Shown here: positions 17,429 through 26,135 of the stretch, in pieces
Position numbering within the stretch: position 1 is the stretch's first letter
Layout of the letters: every line of letters starts with the position of its first letter
Assembly: GCA_050633625.1 (NCBI GenBank)
Contig: JBOEGW010000007.1
Span: 310,001 to 374,000, forward strand
Direction of reading: 5' to 3'
DNA length: 64,000 nucleotides
DNA from: JBOEGW01 sp050633625
Lineage (GTDB): Bacteria; Pseudomonadota; Alphaproteobacteria; Rhodobacterales; Rhodobacteraceae
Notes under the pieces: model-generated
The model's database searches: none
The model's input: only the letters and a program-made list of their open reading frames with translations
What the model was told of the DNA's origin: nothing
Translations under genes and position numbers: made by a program

Positions 17429-17902
17429 ATGACATATTTGACGCCCCTGACCCGCCAAGACCTTGCCGCCGAAAACATCCCTGCCCCTTGGAGCTGGGGG
17501 ATTCGAGATCGCACCCGTTTTGGCGAACTCGACACGCTCAACCACGTCAACAACGCCGTCTATTTCAACTGGTTTGAAAACGCGCGGATTGCCTATTTTG
17601 ACGATATAGGTTTTGAGCGCGGCTATAAGGCGGGGGTGCGCCTCGTCTTGATCCAAAACACCGCCCGGTACCTCGCACCGATCCATTTGCGCGAGGACTA
17701 CATCGTGACTCTGCGCACCAAAGCCTTTCGCACCTCGTCCTTCACAATGGACTACGGCGTTTGGGTGAATGGCACCCTCAAAACAACGGCAGAAACTGTG
17801 ATGGTCTGCGTGGGCAATGACGTGAAAACCAAACTCCCGCTCCCAGAGCAGATCAAAAAAACATTCATGGAGCGCGATGGCGCCATCGACGCGCGCGAAT
17901 AA
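17429..17902 (+). CDS. Acyl-CoA thioesterase, 4HBT hotdog fold
   Basis: A 157-residue hotdog-fold protein. The catalytic-loop signature of 4-hydroxybenzoyl-CoA thioesterase-type enzymes is visible: RFGELDTLNHVNNAVYFNWF at about residues 31-50, with the Asp followed by HVNN. Likely hydrolyses short- or medium-chain acyl-CoA; substrate not predictable. It follows tRNA-Gly and converges on pgi. Length is normal for the family (130-160). Confidence 0.87.
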   Translation: MTYLTPLTRQDLAAENIPAPWSWGIRDRTRFGELDTLNHVNNAVYFNWFENARIAYFDDIGFERGYKAGVRLVLIQNTARYLAPIHLREDYIVTLRTKAFRTSSFTMDYGVWVNGTLKTTAETVMVCVGNDVKTKLPLPEQIKKTFMERDGAIDARE

Positions 17903-17903
17903 A

Positions 17904-17953
17904 GGCTTCTTTGGTTTCCAAATACCTTGGGGGTGTGGGGGCAAAGCCCCCGC
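17904..17953 (+). repeat. Dispersed intergenic palindromic repeat, copy 3
   Basis: Reads GGCTTCTTTGGTTTCCAAAT then ACCTTGGG and a hairpin of GTGGGGGC and GCCCCCGC. It lies between the convergent thioesterase and pgi genes, where it could act as a bidirectional terminator-like structure. Confidence 0.7.
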
Positions 17954-17956
17954 CCA

Positions 17957-18012
17957 GCCCGCCGCAGGCGAAACACTGCCCGCCGCAGGTGAAATAGTGC
18001 CCGCCGCAGGCG
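17957..18012. repeat. Three 21-bp tandem units 3' of pgi
   Basis: Units beginning GCCCGCCGCAGG start at 17957, 17978 and 17999; the first two continue GAAAYASTG and the third is truncated by CGCGCC. They lie between the palindromic repeat and the pgi stop codon. Confidence 0.75.
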
Positions 18013-18015
18013 CGC

Positions 18016-19644
18016 CTATGAGGCGCTTTGCACAAACTCAACAAGCTGAACCGTTGAGCCGTCTTTGCCCTCAGGACTTTCTTCGCCCGCAACAATCGGG
18101 CCAAGCGCCGTGGCCAATTCCTTACCAAGCTCAACACCCCATTGATCAAAGGAGTTCAGCCCCAAAATCACCCCCTCAATGAAAACGCGATGCTCATAAA
18201 GTGCAATGATCTGGCCCAGCACAAAGGGGTTGAGCTGATCATATGCCAAGGTTGTCGACGGGCGATTGCCGGGAAATACCCGATGCCTAGCCTGCCGTTT
18301 TGCCTCGTCCCCTGACAAGCCCTTCGCCTCCATCATGGCGAGCGCCGTCTCAAAGTCACGCCCCACCATGAGCGCTTCGGATTGCGCGAGGCAATTGGCC
18401 ACAAGTAATTGATGTTGATGGGATAACTCCGGCTCATGCCCGCGTGCTGCAAGCAAGAACTCGCAGGGCACCGGCGTGGTGCCTTGGTGGATGAGCTGAT
18501 AAAAGGCGTGCTGCCCATTGGTGCCCGGCTCGCCCCAAACGACAGGCCCGGAAACCTGATCAAGCGCGCTGCCATCCATCATGACTTGCTTGCCGTTGCT
18601 CTCCATTTCGAGTTGCTGCAAATAGGCGGGAAGTCGCGAAAGCCGCTGATCATACGGCAGCACCGCGCGCGTTGGGTAGCCACATATCTGATGATGCCAA
18701 ATCCCCACAAGCGCCAGCATAAGCGGCATGTTCTGCGCGCCTTTTGCTGTGCAAAAATGGTGGTCCATCGCTTGGGCACCTGCGAGAAACCGACGAAAGT
18801 TCTTCGCCCCAACTGCGATCATCAACCCAAGGCCCACCGGTCCCCAAAGCGAGTATCGCCCACCGACCCAATCCTCAAACCCAAACACCCGCGAGGGATC
18901 AATGCCCCATTCGGCGGTGCGCTCAACCGCACTGGACACGGCCGCAAAATGCCGCCCAACGCCCTCGGCACCAACTGCAGACACGAGCCAATCACGCGCC
19001 GTGGCGGCGTTTGTCATGGTTTCAATCGTGGTGAAGGTCTTGGAGGCAACGATCACCAAAGTCGTACGCGGATCACAGGCTTTCAGCGTGTCATGAATAT
19101 GCGCGCCGTCCACGTTGGACACATAGTGCAACCGCGGCCCATCGGCAAACGGACCCAGCGCAATCGTCGCCATCGCAGGCCCCAGATCCGAGCCGCCAAT
19201 ACCGATGTTCACAACATCCGTGAACCGTCCGCCCCCCGCCGGGCGCACATTGCCCTTGCGCAGCCCTTCCGCGAAATCCTCCATCCGGTCTAGCGTTGCG
19301 TGCACCTGTGGCAACACGTCTTCCCCCTCAAACAGGACTGGCTCAGGGCCGGGATTGCGCAGGGCCGTATGCAGCACCGCCCGCCCCTCGGTTTCATTGA
19401 TCTTTTCGCCCGCAAACATCGCGTCCCGGCGCGCCTCAACCCCGGCATCCTGTGCGAGCGACAGCAAAAGCTCCAAAGCGGCAGTGTCGATCGTGGTCTT
19501 TGAAAAATCGAACAAAAGCCCGCCATCATCGCCCGCCAAACGCGCGCTAAACACCTGCGCGCGCGCGGCGTCGGCCGCGAAGAGATCTTTGATTTCCACG
19601 TCCGAATTGTCGCGCCTGTAGTCTCTTATTGCCTGCCAATTCAT
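18016..19644 (-). CDS. pgi: Glucose-6-phosphate isomerase
   Basis: Interconverts glucose 6-phosphate and fructose 6-phosphate. The 542-residue product has the PGI signatures GIGGSDLGPAMA (about 147-158), VIVASKTFTTIETM (about 200-213), and the C-terminal block QWGVELGKELATALGP. ATG at 19644 preferred over TTG at 19659. It is third in a zwf-pgl-pgi operon, 28 bp after pgl. In Entner-Doudoroff organisms this placement lets fructose 6-phosphate re-enter the oxidative route. Confidence 0.96.
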   Translation of the reverse strand: MNWQAIRDYRRDNSDVEIKDLFAADAARAQVFSARLAGDDGGLLFDFSKTTIDTAALELLLSLAQDAGVEARRDAMFAGEKINETEGRAVLHTALRNPGPEPVLFEGEDVLPQVHATLDRMEDFAEGLRKGNVRPAGGGRFTDVVNIGIGGSDLGPAMATIALGPFADGPRLHYVSNVDGAHIHDTLKACDPRTTLVIVASKTFTTIETMTNAATARDWLVSAVGAEGVGRHFAAVSSAVERTAEWGIDPSRVFGFEDWVGGRYSLWGPVGLGLMIAVGAKNFRRFLAGAQAMDHHFCTAKGAQNMPLMLALVGIWHHQICGYPTRAVLPYDQRLSRLPAYLQQLEMESNGKQVMMDGSALDQVSGPVVWGEPGTNGQHAFYQLIHQGTTPVPCEFLLAARGHEPELSHQHQLLVANCLAQSEALMVGRDFETALAMMEAKGLSGDEAKRQARHRVFPGNRPSTTLAYDQLNPFVLGQIIALYEHRVFIEGVILGLNSFDQWGVELGKELATALGPIVAGEESPEGKDGSTVQLVEFVQSAS

Positions 19645-19672
19645 GCCAAATCCGTTCAATCAAACACTGTGT

Positions 19673-20347
19673 TCAAGGTGCCCAATGCACCGTCATATTA
19701 TTCAAAACCGCCGTGATGGGCGCAAGTTTCGCGTCGTGAATACCGCGCGCTTTGTCCAGCGCCGCACGTTTTTTGGCTCCGATGATCACCAAGTGTTTTG
19801 CCATAGCCCCATCCAACACAGGCGCAGAAAGGGTCATGCGCGGTTCAGGCGCACCGGGCGCACGCATGGCGACGATCTCGGGCGCCCCAGCCGATAGCGC
19901 AAGGTCCAACTGATCCGCGCCGGGGAAAAGGCTTGCCGTGTGCATATCCTCGCCCATGCCAAGCAAAACAACCGACAAAGGCAGGCACGCAGCCACCCCA
20001 AACCCAAGGCTTGCAACGCTTTCCTCTGGCGTCTCACTGCCCCCATAGAGCGGCACATACCGCGCTGAGGCCGCGCGATCGGTGAGCAGGCGCGCGCGCA
20101 ACAACCGCGTGTTGGACCGCTCCGAGCTTTCAGGCACCCATCGTTCATCGGTCAACATCACGTCCACCCGATCCCACGCCAAATCCAGCGAGGACAGCAC
20201 GTCAAACACAGGCCCCGGCGTGGTTCCGCCCGGCACTGCCAAGGACGCGCGCTCGTTTTGCGCCAACGCCAATCGCAAATCCGACGCAATCCGGTCGGCC
20301 AAATCCATCATCATCAATTCAGAATCGGGGTATTCCACAAACTTCAT
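19673..20347 (-). CDS. pgl: 6-phosphogluconolactonase
   Basis: Hydrolyses 6-phosphogluconolactone, the product of Zwf. The 224-residue protein has the DevB-type signatures VPGGTTPGPVFDVLS (about 39-53), LTDERWVP (66-73), LGMGEDMHTASLFPG (132-146). It overlaps the zwf stop in an ATGA, so the two are translationally coupled. Confidence 0.95.
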   Translation of the reverse strand: MKFVEYPDSELMMMDLADRIASDLRLALAQNERASLAVPGGTTPGPVFDVLSSLDLAWDRVDVMLTDERWVPESSERSNTRLLRARLLTDRAASARYVPLYGGSETPEESVASLGFGVAACLPLSVVLLGMGEDMHTASLFPGADQLDLALSAGAPEIVAMRAPGAPEPRMTLSAPVLDGAMAKHLVIIGAKKRAALDKARGIHDAKLAPITAVLNNMTVHWAP

Positions 20348-21795
20348 GTCTTAAGCTCCCGCCAACGCCGCCCATCGCGATGCAACAAAATCAGCGCATC
20401 TTCTGGCCCCGTTGATCCCGGCTCATAGGGTTTTGGTTTATCGGCCTTGTCTTCCCAAGCTGCGATAATCGGATCAGTCCAAGCCCAAGCCGCCTCGACC
20501 TCATCGCCCCGCATAAACAGCGTTTGGTTGCCCCGGATCACATCCATAATCAGCCGCTCATAAGCATCAGGCACGTCATCCGCGGCCTCCGCCCCCAAGG
20601 CTTCGGCAAAGGTCATATCAAGCGGCACATCAATAAGGCGCATCCCCCCCGGCCCCGGTTCTTTGATCGTCACCGACAAATCCATACCTTCATTGGGTTG
20701 CAGCCGGATCGTCAGCTCATTCGCGGTCTGGCCAGTGTCCTCCTCAAAGATCGAATGCGGCGGTTCCTTAAACCGCACAACGATCTCGGAGACACGTTCC
20801 TTCATCCGTTTGCCGGTGCGCAGATAAAACGGCGTGCCGTTCCAGCGCCAATTGGCAATCTCGACCTTCATCGCCACATAGCTTTCAGTCAGGCTGTCGG
20901 CGTTTTCCACGTCCTGTAGGTAATCATCGCTTTCGCCCCGATATTGCCCGCGCACAATGTCGCCCGCCGCCACGGGTTGCAACGCGCGGATCACCTTGAG
21001 TTTCTCATCGCGCACAGCATCCGGGTCAAACTTCGATGGGGGTTCCATCGCTGTCAGACACAAGAGTTGCATCAAATGGTTCTGCACCATGTCGCGCATC
21101 GCACCAGATTTGTCATAATACGGCCCACGCCCCCCAACCCCAACGGTTTCGGCCACCGTGATCTGGATATGATCGACATGCTGCGCGTTCCAGAGCGGCT
21201 CAAACAACATATTCGCAAAGCGCACCGCCATGAGGTTTTGCACAGTTTCTTTGCCAAGATAGTGATCGATGCGATAAATCTGTGTTTCGTCAAAATGGCT
21301 CGCCAAGGTGCGATTGAGCGTGCGCGCTGTTTCGAGGTTATGGCCAAAGGGCTTTTCCACAACGATCCGGCTTTCGCTATCGGCCATCCCGTATTCCTGC
21401 AACCGTTTGGCGATATCACCAAACAAGCTTGGCCCCACCGAGAAATAAAAGGCGTGCACGACATCTTTGCGCAACAGCCCGGAAAGTTCGCTCCAGCCCT
21501 CAGCGCCCAAGGCATCAAGCTGCACAAAATGCAGCTTTGACAGGAACATATCCAACAACTCAGACGAACATTTGCGCTCGGAGACAAACTCGCGCACAGC
21601 ATCGCGCACAAAGTCACGGTAGTCCGCTGTGCTCATCTCCGCGCGCGCCGCGCCGATGATGCACGCCTCCTCCGGCATTTGCCCATCCCAGAACCGCCGA
21701 TAAAGACCGGGCAGGATTTTGCGCCGGGCCAAATCCCCCGTGCCGCCAAATATCACAAGATCAAAGGGATCAACCGGGATTACGCGCGATACCAT
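20344..21795 (-). CDS. zwf: Glucose-6-phosphate 1-dehydrogenase
   Basis: First enzyme of the oxidative pentose phosphate and Entner-Doudoroff routes; oxidises glucose 6-phosphate with NAD(P)+. The 483-residue protein has the dinucleotide-binding motif IFGGTGDLARRK near residues 15-26 and the substrate-binding active-site motif RIDHYLGKE near 174. GGAG lies six bases before the ATG. It leads the zwf-pgl-pgi operon. The upstream gap carries repeated LacI-operator-like sequences. Confidence 0.97.
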   Translation of the reverse strand: MVSRVIPVDPFDLVIFGGTGDLARRKILPGLYRRFWDGQMPEEACIIGAARAEMSTADYRDFVRDAVREFVSERKCSSELLDMFLSKLHFVQLDALGAEGWSELSGLLRKDVVHAFYFSVGPSLFGDIAKRLQEYGMADSESRIVVEKPFGHNLETARTLNRTLASHFDETQIYRIDHYLGKETVQNLMAVRFANMLFEPLWNAQHVDHIQITVAETVGVGGRGPYYDKSGAMRDMVQNHLMQLLCLTAMEPPSKFDPDAVRDEKLKVIRALQPVAAGDIVRGQYRGESDDYLQDVENADSLTESYVAMKVEIANWRWNGTPFYLRTGKRMKERVSEIVVRFKEPPHSIFEEDTGQTANELTIRLQPNEGMDLSVTIKEPGPGGMRLIDVPLDMTFAEALGAEAADDVPDAYERLIMDVIRGNQTLFMRGDEVEAAWAWTDPIIAAWEDKADKPKPYEPGSTGPEDALILLHRDGRRWRELKT

Positions 21796-21867
21796 AAGGG
21801 TCTCCGTGGTGTGTCGTTTTGTTCTTCATATCTGGCCGCCGCGCAGTCTGTTGCCCTTCATGCGGTA

Positions 21868-21900
21868 TGTTACCGCCAATGCGCAATGTTACCGCTAACG
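21868..21900 (-). promoter_or_regulatory. LacI-type operator-like repeats upstream of zwf
   Basis: TGTTACCGCTAACG at 21887-21900 contains the near-palindrome GTTA-CCGC-TAAC, matching the GTTA-N4-TAAC pattern of LacI/GntR-family operators. A partial copy TGTTACCGCCAAT lies 19 bp away at 21868-21880, and a third half-site CGTTACC is at 21906-21912. They are 73-117 bp upstream of the zwf ATG, in the shared gap with the radical SAM gene. No LacI-type regulator gene is seen in the window. Confidence 0.5.
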
Positions 21901-22046
21901 AAGACCGTTACCTGCCTGATACCCGTCCCCTCAGCGCAAGTCTAGCACCGATCATACACATCACAAGCGCGTCAGGTGCAGGCGACCCACTTTTCCTAAG
22001 CTGCGCCCTCGTGTAGCCCTAATGAAAACCAACCTCAAAGGCCCCT

Positions 22047-22994
22047 ATGGATCAGCGTATCGCCCCCGCAAATATCGGCAAGTTCATTGACCCGGACAAA
22101 ACCCTTGATGGCAGCACGCGCGCCAGCGTGGCGCTTGACCGTCTGGAGACCCTGTGGCTCAACACTGGAACGCTTTGCAACATCACCTGCGAAGGCTGCT
22201 ATATTGAAAGCTCGCCCAGCAATGATCGCCTTGCCTACCTGACCCTCGCTGACGCGCACAGCTATTTTGACGAAATCAAATCGCTCAAGCTTGACGTGCG
22301 CGAAATTGGCTTCACCGGGGGCGAGCCATTCATGAACCCCGACATTTTGCCGATGCTGCGCGATGCTTTGTCGCTTGGGTTTGAGGTGCTTGTGCTCACA
22401 AACGCCATGCAACCCATGATGCGCCCCATGGTGCGCGAGGGATTGGCCCAGTTGATCAAGGGCTTTGGCGCGCGGCTCACCTTGCGGGTGTCGCTGGATC
22501 ACTGGACACAAGACGGCCACGATGCGGTGCGCGGTGCCAAGAGCTTTGAGAAAACCCTTGAGGGGCTGCGGTGGCTGGCGGAGCAAAAGGCCTCGATCGC
22601 CATTGCTGGGCGCGCCCGCTGGGATGACAGCGAGACCGCTGCCCGCCAAGGGTACGCCGCGCTGTTCGCTGAAAACGCCCTGCCAATTGACGCCGACAAC
22701 CCGGCCCAATGCGTGATCTTCCCGGAAATGGATATGTCCGTAGAAGTCCCTGAAATTACAACGGAATGTTGGGATATTCTTGGGAAATCCCCGAAGGATG
22801 TCATGTGTGCGTCATCGCGCATGGTGGTCAAACCCAAAGGCGGTGCGCCAAACGTGATCGCCTGCACCCTGCTGCCCTATGAGGCCGGGTTTAACCTTGG
22901 ACCGACCCTTGAAGGCGCTGCTAAAAGGGTTGCGCTCAACCATCCGCATTGTGCGAAATTCTGCGTGCTGGGCGGCGCATCCTGCTCCGCATAA
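22047..22994 (+). CDS. Radical SAM protein of unknown function
   Basis: A 315-residue protein with the radical SAM cluster motif Cys44-x3-Cys48-x2-Cys51 (CNITCEGCY) and the SAM-binding GFTGGEPFMNPD near residues 88-99. The C-terminal region has further cysteines (in MCASS, ACTLL, and Cys302, Cys306 and Cys313 in HCAKFCVLGGASC), suggesting an auxiliary Fe-S cluster as in SPASM/Twitch-type enzymes. The substrate is unknown and no peptide precursor is adjacent. It is divergent from zwf. Confidence 0.88.
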   Translation: MDQRIAPANIGKFIDPDKTLDGSTRASVALDRLETLWLNTGTLCNITCEGCYIESSPSNDRLAYLTLADAHSYFDEIKSLKLDVREIGFTGGEPFMNPDILPMLRDALSLGFEVLVLTNAMQPMMRPMVREGLAQLIKGFGARLTLRVSLDHWTQDGHDAVRGAKSFEKTLEGLRWLAEQKASIAIAGRARWDDSETAARQGYAALFAENALPIDADNPAQCVIFPEMDMSVEVPEITTECWDILGKSPKDVMCASSRMVVKPKGGAPNVIACTLLPYEAGFNLGPTLEGAAKRVALNHPHCAKFCVLGGASCSA

Positions 22995-23081
22995 CCATCT
23001 CTGTGCGAAAACGCACATTCATCTGCGCTTTGCCAAAGTGTTCATGGCCGCTTAAGACCGCCTCATAACGAGGAGAACGCC

Positions 23082-23621
23082 ATGACCACAGCCACTCAAA
23101 CCTACGCCCGCAAACACGCCTGGATTCATTGGATCATGGCCGTACTGATCTTGCTCATGCTGCTCGTTGGGCAGAAATTTGGCACCCAAATGCCAGAGGC
23201 GGACCGGATTTTCTCGCTTTCCGCCCATAGCTCGCTTGGACTTATTGTTGTTTTGCTTTTGGTGGTCCGCATTGCGATGCGCGCAACCGGGGCCTCGCAA
23301 AAACCAACCCTGCCCATATCGCCAATGCTGCAACGCATCGCCACGGGCGCGCAATATGCTCTCTATGCGCTCATGATCTTTGTGCCTGTTACCGGCTTTT
23401 TAGCAGCGCGGGTGCACCCACTGCCCGTCAGCCCCTTTGGGATTACCAATATTTCAACGCCCAATCTCATGTCCTACGAGACCCTGCGCCCGCTTCATGA
23501 GTTCGGCACCAAGGCGCTCATCGTCGTTGTCGCCCTGCATATTGCGGGGGCGTTGTTCCACAAATTCATCAAGCGCGACGGCGTCATGCGGGCGATGAAC
23601 CCCTTTGCAAAACGTGCTTAA
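23082..23621 (+). CDS. Cytochrome b561-family membrane protein
   Basis: A 179-residue protein with four predicted transmembrane helices and the conserved histidines of the bacterial b561 family: the first helix HWIMAVLILLMLLVG with its flanking His, HSSLGLIVVLLLVVRI near 50, and the C-terminal ALHIAGALFHKFIKRDGVMRAM block. Likely transfers electrons from ubiquinol to a periplasmic acceptor, in some cases superoxide. GAGGAG precedes the ATG. It stands alone between the radical SAM and Hint-domain genes. Confidence 0.9.
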   Translation: MTTATQTYARKHAWIHWIMAVLILLMLLVGQKFGTQMPEADRIFSLSAHSSLGLIVVLLLVVRIAMRATGASQKPTLPISPMLQRIATGAQYALYALMIFVPVTGFLAARVHPLPVSPFGITNISTPNLMSYETLRPLHEFGTKALIVVVALHIAGALFHKFIKRDGVMRAMNPFAKRA

Positions 23622-23689
23622 CGGATTCACCAGTCCCTAACCTTTTGAGAGTAATTCAGGAGAGAGTTACGATCTAAGGGACGAAGAGT

Positions 23690-24865
23690 GTGGCCGATAA
23701 TGTATTTTGGTCAGCCATCTATCTTGGCAATTTTGCCGATATGGATACGAATGAAAGCACGGCAGAGGTGGAAGACGCCTCTGCTTTGCTGACCACATTT
23801 GGCACAGGGCCGGGCAACGCCCTGTCCAACAATATCGTGACGATTGACACGGACGCTGGCTTTGGCGACACCTCCGTCACCACGAACAACGATGCTGGCT
23901 CCAACGATACTTTGACCTATGACTTGGGCGCGGGCAGTGTCACCTCCGAAATGGACAGTGTCATGTTGCTCAACGGCACAGTCACCTTCCATGATGGCAG
24001 CACATTCAGCTCCAATTTCGCCGTGATGCAGGATGACATTGGCAACGTGTTCATGATCGTGCTCGACAGCCAAAGCGAGCTTGTTTCCGACGGTATTGAC
24101 AGCGTGACGTTCACCTCGGTCACAGGGTCCAACTACTCTGGCGTCACACAGGCCAATGCGGATGACCATGATTTCGTGTGTTTCGGCCCCGGCACCCTGT
24201 TGCAAACCCCTGACGGCGCGGTGCGTGCTGATAAACTGCGTTTGGGGGATCAGCTCTTGACGCTCGACAATGGCCCGCAACCGATCCGCTGGATCGCCAA
24301 ACAACGGCTGAACTTCGCCGGGGGCCAACACCCAGCACAACCGATCAGGCTGCGCAAAAATGCTCTGGGCAAAGCCTTGCCACAGCGTGATTTATTGCTC
24401 TCGCCAAACCATCGTTTGCTGGTCAAAACCGCGCCAAGCTTCGCCCTGCACGACCCGCTTGGCGCCCTCGCCCCGATCAAAGCGCTGACGCGCACAAAGG
24501 GCATCCGCGCCCTGCCCGGACGGCGCCACATCACCTATTTCAACTTTCTGCTGCCCCGCCATGAGGTGATCATCGCTGAGGGGATTGCCGTCGAAAGCCT
24601 GTTTCCCGGCCCCGGCGTTTTCGCCCAGCTTGACGGGCGCGCGCGTACGAAATGGCTCAAACTGGCAGCGCGCGGCGACCGGCTTTCGGGCAATGCGCCA
24701 GCGCGCCTTATGCTCACCACCGCCGAGGCACGCAGTGGGCTGGACACAAAGGCGCTCACCCTGCCCGACACCGCGCCCATCCTCCAAAACCCTAACAAAA
24801 CGCGCCGTTTTCAGCGCCCGCTTCCCCTCCATCTGCGCAAACACCCGATCAAAAAATCTGCCTAA
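23690..24865 (+). CDS. Hint-domain (Hedgehog/intein-type) protein
   Basis: A 391-residue protein starting with GTG after ACGAAGAG. Residues 1-160 are Thr/Ser/Asp/Gly-rich, like a secreted or surface protein, without a clear Sec signal peptide. The Hint domain begins at Cys164 (FVCFGPGTLL) and continues with DGAVRADKLRLGDQLLTLD, LLLSPNHRLLV (intein block-like SxNH) and HEVIIAEGIAVESLFPGPG. Such Hint_2 proteins are frequent in Roseobacter genomes. The catalytic Cys suggests self-processing, but no C-extein is evident and the function is not established. Confidence 0.85.
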   Translation: MADNVFWSAIYLGNFADMDTNESTAEVEDASALLTTFGTGPGNALSNNIVTIDTDAGFGDTSVTTNNDAGSNDTLTYDLGAGSVTSEMDSVMLLNGTVTFHDGSTFSSNFAVMQDDIGNVFMIVLDSQSELVSDGIDSVTFTSVTGSNYSGVTQANADDHDFVCFGPGTLLQTPDGAVRADKLRLGDQLLTLDNGPQPIRWIAKQRLNFAGGQHPAQPIRLRKNALGKALPQRDLLLSPNHRLLVKTAPSFALHDPLGALAPIKALTRTKGIRALPGRRHITYFNFLLPRHEVIIAEGIAVESLFPGPGVFAQLDGRARTKWLKLAARGDRLSGNAPARLMLTTAEARSGLDTKALTLPDTAPILQNPNKTRRFQRPLPLHLRKHPIKKSA

Positions 24866-24934
24866 GCCGCCCTACGCGGCCCGCGCGCCCGTGTTTGCCC
24901 TTGCCAAAACCCGGCGCAAATGGTCACTGCCGTT

Positions 24935-26110
24935 ATGGCTGAACACTTCCATACCGTGATCCTTGGCGCCGGGGCGGCAGGGCTTTTTGCCGCCGCGCAC
25001 ACAGGGGCGAGCACTTTGGTCATTGATCACGCCAAACGCCCCGCCGAAAAGGTGCGTATTTCTGGCGGCGGCCGTTGCAACTTCACAAATCTCGATGTGA
25101 CCCCGGAAAATTACATAAGCAATAACAAACACTTCCACAAATCCGCTCTCGCGCGCTACAGCCAGTGGGATTTTCTCGACCTGCTCGCGCGCCACCAGAT
25201 CACCTGGCATGAAAAGACCCTAGGCCAGTTGTTTTGTGACGGGAAATCCGGCCAAATCGTGCAGATGCTGCTCGATGAGGCACGCGCGGCAACCCTGCGC
25301 CTTGGCACCTCCGTGTCCGAGATTGCTCACACCGGCGATGGCTTTCGCCTGACCACCTCAAGCGGCTCCCTCACCACGAAAAACCTGATCGTCGCCACCG
25401 GCGGGAAATCCATTCCCAAAATGGGCGCGACAGGGTTTGCCTATGACATCGCGCGCCAGTTCGGTCTCAACGTCACCGACACCCGCGCCGCGCTCGTGCC
25501 GCTCACCTTTGGTGACCGCTTCGCCCCACTCGCCGGCCTCGCAACCCCCGCCACCCTGTCAAATTCCCGCGCAACCTTCACAGAAAGCTTGCTGTTCACG
25601 CACCGCGGAGTGTCTGGCCCCGCTGTGCTGCAACTCTCGTCCTATTGGCGCGATGGCGAGGCGATCACAGTGAACCTTCTGCCAGAGGCAGGCCTGCTCG
25701 ACAGCCTGCGCGCACAGCGCCAAAAAGAAGGCCGCAAGAATTTCACAACAGAACTCGCCCGCCACCTGCCCGCCAAGCTGATCGACCATCTCACCGATGA
25801 TTTGGCCCTCACCGGCAACCTCGCAGATCAATCGGATGCGCGCTTGAACGAAGTGATCCACGCCTTATCCAACTGGACACTTACCCCCACAGGTAGCGAA
25901 GGGTATCGCACAGCAGAAGTGACCCTTGGTGGCGTGGATACCGACGATTTATCTTCCAAAACGATGCAAGCGAAATCCGTTCCCGGCCTCTATTTCATTG
26001 GGGAAGCGGTGGATGTGACGGGCTGGCTTGGCGGGTATAACTTCCAATGGGCTTGGGCCTCTGCCTTTGCCGCCGCCACCGCGATTGCACAGCGCGCCCC
26101 GGCCCACTAA
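24935..26110 (+). CDS. HI0933/BaiN-family FAD-dependent oxidoreductase
   Basis: A 391-residue flavoprotein with an N-terminal FAD-binding Rossmann motif LGAGAAGL (about 10-17), the HI0933 hallmark EKVRISGGGRCNFTN (about 38-52), a second dinucleotide motif ATGGKSIPKMGATG, and the C-terminal VTLGGVDTDDLSSKTM and GLYFIGEAVDVTGWLGGYN blocks. The in vivo substrate is unclear; BaiN has been linked to bile-acid reduction but most homologues are uncharacterised. ATG at 24935 preferred over 24920. Confidence 0.88.
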   Translation: MAEHFHTVILGAGAAGLFAAAHTGASTLVIDHAKRPAEKVRISGGGRCNFTNLDVTPENYISNNKHFHKSALARYSQWDFLDLLARHQITWHEKTLGQLFCDGKSGQIVQMLLDEARAATLRLGTSVSEIAHTGDGFRLTTSSGSLTTKNLIVATGGKSIPKMGATGFAYDIARQFGLNVTDTRAALVPLTFGDRFAPLAGLATPATLSNSRATFTESLLFTHRGVSGPAVLQLSSYWRDGEAITVNLLPEAGLLDSLRAQRQKEGRKNFTTELARHLPAKLIDHLTDDLALTGNLADQSDARLNEVIHALSNWTLTPTGSEGYRTAEVTLGGVDTDDLSSKTMQAKSVPGLYFIGEAVDVTGWLGGYNFQWAWASAFAAATAIAQRAPAH

Positions 26111-26135
26111 GACTGAGACAACCAAGGAGTTTCAG

